Positions 17,510 through 25,700 of a stretch of 64,000 nucleotides of DNA are shown here, one piece after another. This DNA is from TMED27 sp964350695 (lineage in GTDB: Bacteria > Pseudomonadota > Alphaproteobacteria > Micavibrionales > Micavibrionaceae). A program made the translations under genes and the position numbers. Within the stretch, counting starts at the first letter, position 1. Every line of letters starts with the position of its first letter. Below the pieces are notes generated by a model that was not told where the DNA came from, did not search any database, and saw nothing but the letters and a program-made list of their open reading frames with translations. The stretch lies in NCBI GenBank assembly GCA_964350695.1, contig CAYGKM010000011.1:1-64000 (forward strand), written 5' to 3'.

Positions 17510-18343
17510 TTAAAAATCCGTCCATGCCGTGCCGTTACAATATTGCATTTTTGAATCTGAGGGTGAGTGAATGGCGGCGATTTCAGGCGGGCTCAGAACG
17601 CGGTTATAAATCCGCACCTCATCAAGCTCACCATCCAGTTCGTTTCCACTATATCCAAATCTATGTCCTATCCCTAAGGTTGCCGGGCCGCCGACTAAAT
17701 TGCCGCTTGCGCCGCCGGTGTCATCCAATACACCGTTAATATATACGTTACTTTCATCACCGGGCTCGTCATATGTGAAGGCAATATGATACCAAACACC
17801 GGCTGATACTGTGCCGCTTGAATTTGCACCACCGCTATCAAAAATATCACTTTCGACTTCATCGGACGTGTTTTTTACCAATTCATACATGTCATCAAAG
17901 CCGAAAAATCTGTATCTTGTGCCATCAGAGGCGAATTTGATCCACATAGCGATTGTCCCGACGCTGGGTACTGAATAATTGGCGGCGTCGATTTCTACAT
18001 TGCCATCAAAGGCGAGAGCGGTCCCGACGACGCCTGCTACTGTTTCTTCCGCAACGTCGTTGTTGGCGCCGTCATCCCAAGTTGTTACAAGCCCGCCGAC
18101 AACATCGGTAATGCTGGAGCCTGTGGTTTCATCGAGTGGCCAATAATGGATTAAGCCGGAGGCCGGGATTCCCGGATTATATTTGATGTTACCTTCAAGG
18201 CTACTGTCACAACTTCGGTTATCAGAGCCGAAGATTACAGATCCATCGGAAAAATCGGCAGAGGTTTGCGCCAGGCTCGCGGTTATTGCAAGCATGGTGA
18301 AGAGTATGGTTTTTAAAGATATTGCTTTTAAGTGTCTGATCAC
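17510..18343 (-). CDS. Secreted LamG-domain protein, first of cassette
   Basis: About 277 residues from a GTG at 18343, chosen because AAGGGGA lies 9 bp upstream and a signal peptide follows (ending ITASLAQT); a GTG at 18364 is the longest alternative. The mature N-terminus has the cassette module TSADFSDGSVIFG, Cys, LEGNIKYNPG. A concanavalin-like LamG domain follows (about residues 60-255: IHYWPLDETTG, GTALAFDG, FASDGTRYRFFG, WYHIAFTYD, DGELDEVRIYNRVLSPPEIAAIH). The protein ends with KMQYCNGTAWTDF, the second half of the module found undivided in the two downstream genes. A surface-binding or adhesive role is inferred from the LamG fold. Confidence 0.8.
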   Translation of the reverse strand: MIRHLKAISLKTILFTMLAITASLAQTSADFSDGSVIFGSDNRSCDSSLEGNIKYNPGIPASGLIHYWPLDETTGSSITDVVGGLVTTWDDGANNDVAEETVAGVVGTALAFDGNVEIDAANYSVPSVGTIAMWIKFASDGTRYRFFGFDDMYELVKNTSDEVESDIFDSGGANSSGTVSAGVWYHIAFTYDEPGDESNVYINGVLDDTGGASGNLVGGPATLGIGHRFGYSGNELDGELDEVRIYNRVLSPPEIAAIHSPSDSKMQYCNGTAWTDF

Positions 18344-18439
18344 GCCTAAAAATCCCCTTAACACCTTATTTTAGCACAAAATCCTTACAAAACATGAATT
18401 TCTGATGAGTTTTCTACTTAAATCTAAACATGAATTCAC

Positions 18440-18473
18440 AAAATAAAAAGCCCCGCCTTATGGAGCGGGGCTT
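18440..18473 (-). terminator. Strong rho-independent terminator after ctaD
   Basis: On the minus strand a 9-bp GC-rich stem (AAGCCCCGC at 18473-18465 with GCGGGGCTT at 18456-18448), with an 8-nt loop, is followed by TTTTATTTT. It sits 18 bp past the ctaD stop and should largely uncouple ctaC-ctaD transcription from the downstream secreted cassette and ctaB. Confidence 0.88.
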
Positions 18474-18490
18474 ATGAAGAGGTGCATGCC

Positions 18491-20086
18491 TTACTTAACC
18501 GCCGGCTGGATATCGAATTGGTGGAATGGGGGCGGTGAAGACACGCTCCATTCCAGAGTGTAGCTTTCCGGGCCTGCGTTCCAATAGTTGTCACCGACGC
18601 GGCGTCCGAAGAACAATGTGTAGAACACGATGAAGACAAAGAACAGTGTCGCAATTCCGGTCAGATATGCTCCGTATGATGACACCATGTTCCAGCCCGC
18701 ATAGGCATCGGGATAATCGATATAGCGGCGCGGCATGCCGGCAAGGCCCAGAAAGTGCTGCGGGAAGAACACTGCGTTTACGCCTATAAAGGTCAACCAG
18801 AAATGCACGCAACCCATCCATTCAGGGTATTGGCGGCCTGACATTTTGCCGATCCAGTAATAAAATCCTGCGAATAGAGCAAAAACCGCGCCGAGCGAGA
18901 GAACATAGTGGAAATGTGCAACCACGTAATAGGTGTCATGCAAGGCGACATCCATTCCGGCATTGGCAAGCACAACGCCTGTTACGCCACCGACCGTGAA
19001 CAGGAAGATAAAGCCAATCGCCCAAAGCATCGGGGTTTTGAACTCGATCGAGCCGCCCCACATTGTGGCGATCCATGAGAAGATCTTGATTCCTGTCGGA
19101 ACGGCGATAATCAGCGTGGCAGCGGTGAAATATGCGCGAACGTCTACATCCATACCCACGGTGTACATGTGGTGCGCCCAGACGATGAATCCGACGAAGC
19201 CGATGGACACCATTGCGTAAGCCATGCCGAGATAACCGAAAATCGGCTTTTTCGAGAAGGTGGATACGATGTGCGAGATGATGCCGAAAGCCGGCAAGAT
19301 CATGATGTATACTTCAGGGTGTCCGAAGAACCAGAAAAGGTGTTGGTATAAAAGCGGATCACCGCCGCCTTCAGGGTCGAAGAAGGATGTGCCGAAGTTA
19401 CGGTCGGTCAAAAGCATTGTAATCGCGCCGCCAAGAACAGGCACAGCCAGTACCAGCAAGAAGGCTGTGATCAGCATGCCCCAAACGAAGAGCGGCATTT
19501 TATGCAGTGTCATGCCCGGTGCGCGCATGTTGAAGATGGTTGTGATGAAGTTGGCCGCGCCGAGGATGGAGCTTGCACCTGCAAGGTGGAGCGCGAAGAT
19601 CGCCATATCAACCGAAAGTCCCGGATGGCCTTTCAACGAGGATAGAGGCGGATAAACCGTCCAGCCTGTACCTGCGCCGACGCCTACAAAGGCAGAGGCG
19701 ATGAGGAGAAAGAAGGCAGGAACGAGAAGCCAGAATGAAATGTTGTTCAAACGCGGGAACGCCATGTCAGGCGCGCCGATCATGAGCGGGACAAACCAGT
19801 TTCCAAAGCCGCCGATCAGGCCGGGCATCACGACAAAGAAGACCATAATCAGGCCGTGCGCGGTGATGAAGACATTCCACATTTGCCCGTCGGGATTTCC
19901 GGCGGCATCAACAAGGAATTGAACCCCCGGCTCTTGAAGTTCCAGGCGCATGATCATTGAGAACAAACCGCCGATAAGACCTGCTATGATCGAAAAAATG
20001 ATGTAGAGCGTGCCGATATCTTTGTGGTTCGTAGAGCAGAACCATCTTGCGAAAAAGCCCGGTTTGTGGTCGTCGTGATCACCCAT
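18491..20086 (-). CDS. ctaD: Cytochrome c oxidase subunit I (aa3 type)
   Basis: 531 residues, twelve membrane helices. The catalytic core is visible: FWFFGHPEVYIMILPAFG holds the CuB His cross-linked to Tyr, WAHHMYTVG gives two more CuB His, and AHFHYVLSLGAV contains the heme a and a3 His ligands. TGIKIFSW carries the K-channel Lys and FGNWFVPLMIGAPDMAFPRLNN the D-channel Asn/Asp residues, so this is an A-type proton-pumping oxidase. AAGGA precedes the start. It follows ctaC by 44 bp and is closed by a strong terminator. Confidence 0.98.
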   Translation of the reverse strand: MGDHDDHKPGFFARWFCSTNHKDIGTLYIIFSIIAGLIGGLFSMIMRLELQEPGVQFLVDAAGNPDGQMWNVFITAHGLIMVFFVVMPGLIGGFGNWFVPLMIGAPDMAFPRLNNISFWLLVPAFFLLIASAFVGVGAGTGWTVYPPLSSLKGHPGLSVDMAIFALHLAGASSILGAANFITTIFNMRAPGMTLHKMPLFVWGMLITAFLLVLAVPVLGGAITMLLTDRNFGTSFFDPEGGGDPLLYQHLFWFFGHPEVYIMILPAFGIISHIVSTFSKKPIFGYLGMAYAMVSIGFVGFIVWAHHMYTVGMDVDVRAYFTAATLIIAVPTGIKIFSWIATMWGGSIEFKTPMLWAIGFIFLFTVGGVTGVVLANAGMDVALHDTYYVVAHFHYVLSLGAVFALFAGFYYWIGKMSGRQYPEWMGCVHFWLTFIGVNAVFFPQHFLGLAGMPRRYIDYPDAYAGWNMVSSYGAYLTGIATLFFVFIVFYTLFFGRRVGDNYWNAGPESYTLEWSVSSPPPFHQFDIQPAVK

Positions 20087-20130
20087 TTTATGTGTCCTTT
20101 TGGTTTAATCTAGGTCTTAAATTTTGATGT

Positions 20131-20967
20131 TTAATATTGAAACCCGGCAAGCTGGATAATATTTTCACCAGTATCATTTGCAGCGAATTCTTCTTTTGCT
20201 GTTACCAGCCAGTTTTCAAATTCTTCCTTTGTCACGGCGCGGATCTCGATCGGCATATAGGCATGATCTTTGCCGCAAAGCTCAGAACATTGGCCGTAAT
20301 ATGTGCCGGGTTTTTCGATGCGCACCCATGTCTCGTTAATTCTTCCCGGAACGGCGTCAATTTTAACGCCGAAGGCGGGGACTGTCCAAGAGTGGAGAAC
20401 GTCGCCGCCTGTCATCAGGAGCTGTATGTTTGTATCGATCGGCAAGACCACAACATTATCGGTTGAGAGCAAGCGGCGCTGATCTTTTTCTGCGCTGATA
20501 TCTGCATCCGCGATCATATATGATGAGAAGGCAAGGCCGTCCTGATCGGGATATTCGTAATCCCAATACCACTGGCGGCCCGTGATTTTCAGGGTCATAT
20601 CAGGGTTTTCAATGCGGTCATTGTAATACAAAACCTTGAAAGAGGGGATGGCAATGACGATGAGGATAATCACGGGAATGACTGTCCAAATAACTTCGAT
20701 AAAAACGTTGTGTGTGAATTGTGAAGGGGTCGGGTTTGCTTTTGAATTGTAGCGAATAACCACCCAGATCAAGAGCAGAAGAACGAAAATAGCGATTGCG
20801 AAGATGATATAAAGCAGCAAGTCATGGAATTCGTGAAGGCGCACTGCAGACGGAGAGGCGGCTTCTTGCATATTCATTTGCCATGGCACCGGCTCTGCGA
20901 AGCCAAAAGCAGGGATAAGTGTTGCGCCGAGAGTGAGAAGAAGTCCTAATAGGCTGAATTTATTCAT
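20131..20967 (-). CDS. ctaC: Cytochrome c oxidase subunit II
   Basis: 278 residues: a signal peptide (about 1-24), two membrane helices (about 50-72 and 92-112), and a periplasmic cupredoxin domain. The CuA ligands are in the motif QCSELCGKDHAYMPIEI (two Cys, His, Met) with an earlier His in DVLHSWTVPAFG; WYWDYEYPD is the aromatic patch for electron entry from cytochrome c. There is no C-terminal heme c motif (CxxCH). It is the first gene of the oxidase cluster. About 43 bp upstream of the start is a 13-bp palindrome (21010-21022) with core CATAATG on the coding strand. Confidence 0.97.
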   Translation of the reverse strand: MNKFSLLGLLLTLGATLIPAFGFAEPVPWQMNMQEAASPSAVRLHEFHDLLLYIIFAIAIFVLLLLIWVVIRYNSKANPTPSQFTHNVFIEVIWTVIPVIILIVIAIPSFKVLYYNDRIENPDMTLKITGRQWYWDYEYPDQDGLAFSSYMIADADISAEKDQRRLLSTDNVVVLPIDTNIQLLMTGGDVLHSWTVPAFGVKIDAVPGRINETWVRIEKPGTYYGQCSELCGKDHAYMPIEIRAVTKEEFENWLVTAKEEFAANDTGENIIQLAGFQY

Positions 20968-21090
20968 GGTTTTTCGTTTCTTTATGATTTTTCATCAATT
21001 CTGACTTTGAGGCATTATGCCTTAAAAGTCCAACCCGATACACATAAAAATATATGCTTATAAATGCAAGGATCAATTACGTTTTGAGGG

Positions 21091-21819
21091 CTATTTTTCT
21101 TGTGAAAGCTTTGCATGTGACAGGCAATATAGGGCGGCGGTTTCGGCGCGCAAAATTTGATCGCCTAAATCTATGGGGTTTATGTGGGCGGTTTTTCTGA
21201 GCATTTCGTGTTCGGCATCGTCAAACCCGCCCTCTGGTCCGATCAGGAAAGCTTGTGCGGATTGGCACTGGCCAAGCCTTTTCGCGCTATCCATGCGCTC
21301 GGCTGCCCAATGTATAGGCACGGTCTTATCCCAAATGTGAATTTTTGGGATGAGTTTTTCGGGCTTATGAAGGGTTGGGATTTCGAGGCGCTCGCATTGT
21401 TCGGCCGCTTCGCGGATGGAGGCGTTTAGTTTTTCTATATTGAGGTGACGGTTTTCAGTGCGCGCCGTAATAACGGGATGGAGGTCTGTTACGCCAAGCT
21501 CGACCGCTTTTTCAATCAGGAAATCCATATGCTTTTTTTTGATCGGTGCAAAGAGAAGATGGACGGGCTGCGTAGTTTTGGGTTGGGGTTTGAAATGCTC
21601 AAACGGCGCGGCGCTTGCGTTTTTTTTCCCTGTGAAGGTCAGGCTCGCCAGCCATTCGCCGTCACGGCCATTAAACATGCGCACGATATCGCCGTCTTTT
21701 TTACGCATAACGTTTTTGAGGTAGTGTACGTGTTCAGGCGCGAGGTTAAGCGGCGCGTTTTTGCTTAAGCTTTGTTCAACATAAAGTCGCGGGTGTTTAA
21801 AGTGGTCGTTAAATCTCAT
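21091..21819 (-). CDS. rsmE: 16S rRNA (uracil-1498-N3)-methyltransferase
   Basis: 242 residues. The N-terminal PUA-like part (PRLYVEQSL, HYLKNVMRKKDGDIVRMFNG) is followed by a SPOUT methyltransferase knot with KKKHMDFLIEKAVELGVTDLHPVITAR, AAEQCERLEIPTLHKP, FLIGPEGGFDDAEHE and LGDQILRAETAALYCLS, all diagnostic of RsmE. It methylates U1498 in the decoding centre of the small ribosomal subunit. It is divergent from ubiA with only 26 bp between the two start codons, so their promoters must overlap or lie inside the neighbouring gene. Confidence 0.95.
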   Translation of the reverse strand: MRFNDHFKHPRLYVEQSLSKNAPLNLAPEHVHYLKNVMRKKDGDIVRMFNGRDGEWLASLTFTGKKNASAAPFEHFKPQPKTTQPVHLLFAPIKKKHMDFLIEKAVELGVTDLHPVITARTENRHLNIEKLNASIREAAEQCERLEIPTLHKPEKLIPKIHIWDKTVPIHWAAERMDSAKRLGQCQSAQAFLIGPEGGFDDAEHEMLRKTAHINPIDLGDQILRAETAALYCLSHAKLSQEK

Positions 21820-21845
21820 CCTGTTATTTCAACCATAAGCGGCGT

Positions 21846-22766
21846 ATGATTAAAAGCATTATGCACACAGATATTCGAAAATTAGACATCATTGAGAATA
21901 TGCCGCCAGCGGCGCGGCCTTATGCGTATTTGGCGCGGATTGACCGCCCTGTCGGGATATGGCTGTTGCTGTTGCCGTGTCTTTGGGCGATTTCTCTTGC
22001 GCCTGTTGAGAGTATCGGCGGTTTATTTTTCAAATTGTGGCTGGTGATTTTATTCGGGATCGGCGCGGTGGCGATGCGCAGCGCGGGGTGTGTGATTAAT
22101 GATATCTGGGACAGGGATTTGGACGCGCGCGTTGAGCGTACACAAGGTCGCCCTCTGGCGGCGAGGGATGTGCCGTTAAAGGCGGCGTTTTTATTTTTGA
22201 TGGGGCTTTTATTTATCGGGCTTTTGGTTCTTTTGATGATGAACTCAACGACGATGATTTTGGGGTTTGCGGCGCTGCCTTTGGTCGTGTCTTATCCGCT
22301 TATGAAGCGGGTCACATACTGGCCGCAGGCTTTTTTAGGTCTGACGTTTAATTTCGGGGCGTTAATGGGATGGAGCGCAGTAAGCGGCTCTATTGGTTTG
22401 GGCGCGGTATTTTTATATATTGCGGGAATTTTTTGGACTTTGGGCTATGACACCATTTATGCGCATCAGGATAAAGAGGATGATATTTTAATCGGGGTGA
22501 AGTCCACGGCGCTTAAGTTCGGCGCGAAAAGCAAGCAATGGGTGGCGGGATTTTACGCCATGAGCATTATATTTTTGGGCGGGGCGGTCGCGAGTGTTGC
22601 GCCGCTTTATCTGACGCTTATTTTGCTTTTGCCGGCTGCGGCTTTTGCCTGGCAGGTGATGAGGTGGCAGATTGATGACCCGCAAAGCGGATTGGATATG
22701 TTTAAATCGAATCGCGATGCCGGGCTTTTAATCTTGCTGGTTTGCGTATTGGCAGGCTTTTTCTAA
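21846..22766 (+). CDS. ubiA: 4-hydroxybenzoate polyprenyltransferase
   Basis: 306 residues, about eight to nine membrane helices. The first Asp-rich motif is NDIWDRDLDARVERTQGRPLA and the second is DTIYAHQDKEDD; PYAYLARIDRPVGIWLLLLPCLW at the N-terminus is typical of UbiA rather than CtaB or chlorophyll synthase. It prenylates 4-hydroxybenzoate in ubiquinone biosynthesis, in keeping with the aerobic respiratory genes around it. An internal ATG at 21861 (MHTDIRKLD) is an alternative start. The gene converges with the NAD-GDH gene, 8 bp apart. Confidence 0.95.
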   Translation: MIKSIMHTDIRKLDIIENMPPAARPYAYLARIDRPVGIWLLLLPCLWAISLAPVESIGGLFFKLWLVILFGIGAVAMRSAGCVINDIWDRDLDARVERTQGRPLAARDVPLKAAFLFLMGLLFIGLLVLLMMNSTTMILGFAALPLVVSYPLMKRVTYWPQAFLGLTFNFGALMGWSAVSGSIGLGAVFLYIAGIFWTLGYDTIYAHQDKEDDILIGVKSTALKFGAKSKQWVAGFYAMSIIFLGGAVASVAPLYLTLILLLPAAAFAWQVMRWQIDDPQSGLDMFKSNRDAGLLILLVCVLAGFF

Positions 22767-22774
22767 AGCCGCAG

Positions 22775-25700
22775 CTAGACCCCTGCCAAGTTCCGCAATC
22801 TTTGTTCAGCGATAATCAGCATCGGCAGATCAATCGTTCCCGCGCGGCGCAGATCAACGAAAAGCGGTTCGATTTGCTTGACCTGATCCGTGTGATCTTC
22901 CAACCATTTTTGGGCGAGGCTTTGGTCTTTGCCACTTTTGGATTTTGTATCGCGCAGAATTCTCATGGTCAGCGCTGCCTGACAGCCGAAGAGCTGGTCA
23001 ACGAGGCCGCGCGTTGCTTCGGCTTGCCAATGATCGTCGGATGGCAGAAAGCGCGCTTGTTGACGAAGCCATGCCATATGGAATTGCTCGCCGACTTCGA
23101 AATATGTATGGGCGGTTTCGATGAGGTCAGTTTTTTGTTCCAAAGAAATGCGGATGATGTCGCATGCAGAGGATAGCACAGGCATCAGCGCGATTTGTTC
23201 TGCGAGATCTTTGGGCAAGCCGTCGCGTTCTCCTGCGGCGGCGCGAAGTTTTACGGTTTCCGCAAGGTTTGGTGTAAACAAGGATGTCATGTCTTTACGC
23301 AAAATTTCGATGCCTTTGCCGAAATCTTCGATTTCACGGCCGATATCCAGATCACGGCCCAAACGGGTGAGGAACCATGTGACTGCATGCTCTGAGAGCT
23401 GTGCGATTTCACGCATGGCTTTGAGTTGCACTTCGGCAGGCACTTTGTTGTCCAGCCCTTCGATTTGATCCCAGAGCGATCGGAGTGAATAAGCATCGCG
23501 CACGATGATATAGGCTTTTGCGATTTGGGCGGCGGTTGTGCCGGTTTTTTTCATCTTCGCTTTCAGGAACGTCGGGCCCATGCGGTTGATGAGAGAGTTT
23601 GCCATTGATGTGGCAACAATTTCGCGCGCCAAACGGTGGCGCTTAATTTCTTTTTCGTATTTTTTACGAAGATCATCGGGGAAGTAATTGATGATCCAAT
23701 CTTTCATATCCGGACTTTCGGGGATGTCGGAAGCCAGAAGATCTTGGGTGAAGCCGATTTTTGCGTAAGACACCAAAATAGAAAGTTCAGGGCGGGTCAG
23801 GCCTTTGCCGATTCTGAGGCGGCTTTCAATCTTTTCATCATCGGGCAGGCCCTCGAGTTTGCGGTTTACGCCCTTTTCACGCTCCAGATATTTGATGAAG
23901 TCTTCCTGCATTTGCAGGTTTTCTTTGGCCTGCAATTCGGCAAGGCTGATGGCTTGTGCTTGCTGGTAGTTGTTTCTGAGAACCAGATTCGCGACATCGT
24001 CGGTCATTTTTTCAAGCAGCTTGTTGCGCCCTTGAAGATCCATGGTGTTGCCCTTGGAATTCATGACATCGCTGAGCAGGATTTTGATGTTTACCTCAAG
24101 GTCGGAAGAGTTCACGCCGCCTGAGTTATCAACGAAATCAGTGTTAATCAGGCCGCCTTTTTCAGCGAATTCAATGCGCCCAAGCTGGGTTACGCCAAGG
24201 TTTGCGCCTTCACCAACCACTTTGGCTTTTAATTCGTTGCCGTTGATGCGGATGGCATCATTGGCTTTGTCGCCGACATCGGTATCGGTTTCGCTTGTCG
24301 ATTTGATATATGTTCCGATTCCGCCGAACCACATCAGGTCGGTACGCGCCGTCAGCATGGCATGCATGAGTTCGTTGGGTGTGACTTTATCGCTGTGCAG
24401 GTCAAAGCGTTTTTGGATTTCAGGAGTGAGTTTCAGCGTTTTTTCTGAACGTTCAAAAATCCGTCCGCCTTTTGAAAGGAGTTTTGTGTCGTATTCGTCC
24501 CAGCCTTTAACGCCTTCAAAGAGGCGTTTGCGCTCTTTAAAAGATGTTTTCGGGTCAGGATCGGGATCACAGAAGATATGAAGGTGGTTGAAGGCTCCCA
24601 CCAAGCGGATATGTTCGGAGAGCAGCATGCCATTCCCGAATACATCGCCACCCATGTCGCCGACACCGATGGCATCGAAGTCTTGCTCCTGAATATTATG
24701 GTTTAGTTCACGGAAGAGAAGTTTTACGGATTCCCATGCGCCGCGGGCGGTGATGCCCATTTTTTTGTGGTCGTAACCGGCAGAACCGCCGGATGCGAAA
24801 GCATCATCTAGCCAGAAGCCGTATTCTTGAGACAGGCCATTGGCAATGTCGGAAAAGCTGGCGGTTCCTTTATCAGCAGCGACCACAAGATAGGGGTCAT
24901 CGCCGTCGCGTCTGACGACGTTTTGCGGAGGAATAATTTTTTCGCCGTCGCGGTTGTCGGTGATATCGAGTAAGCCGCGAATGAGCGTTTTGTAGCACTC
25001 GATGCCTTCGATCTGGAATTCTTGGCGTGAATTTGTCGGGGTTTTGACCACGAAGCCGCCCTTTGCGCCCATAGGCACGATGACGGAGTTTTTCACCATT
25101 TGTGCCTTCATCAGGCCGAGAACTTCGGTACGGAAATCTTCGTGACGGTCTGACCAGCGCAAGCCGCCGCGAGCAATTTTATCGCCGCGCAGGTGAACGC
25201 CTTCGACGCGCGGAGAATATACGAAAATCTCGCGATATGGTTTTGGCGCCGGGACTTCCGGAATTTTGGGAGGGTCGAGTTTGATTGATAGATAAGTTTT
25301 TGCGCTGCCGTCTTTTTGACGCTGATAATAGTTTGTTCGCAATGTTGCGGAGATCATTGTGACCATCATACGCAAGATTCTGTCTTCATCGAGGGCATCG
25401 ACTTTTTCCAATGCCTTTGTGATGTCTTTGGTGATTTTTTCGGCCAAATCATCGGCTTTTTTACCGTTTTGCGGGTCGTGATAGGCTTTGAATAAATCAA
25501 TCAGCAGACGGCTCATGGTAGGGTTGTTGTTCAATGCTTTTTCAGTGTAAGGGCGGCTGAAGGGGAAGCGGATTTGTTTCAGATATCTGACATAGGTGCG
25601 CAGAATTGTGATTTCATGCCAGTTGGTGTTGGCGCTGAGGATTAAGCGGTTGAGACCGTCATTTTCCATGCTTTTACACCAGATTTTGGTGAAAGCTTTT

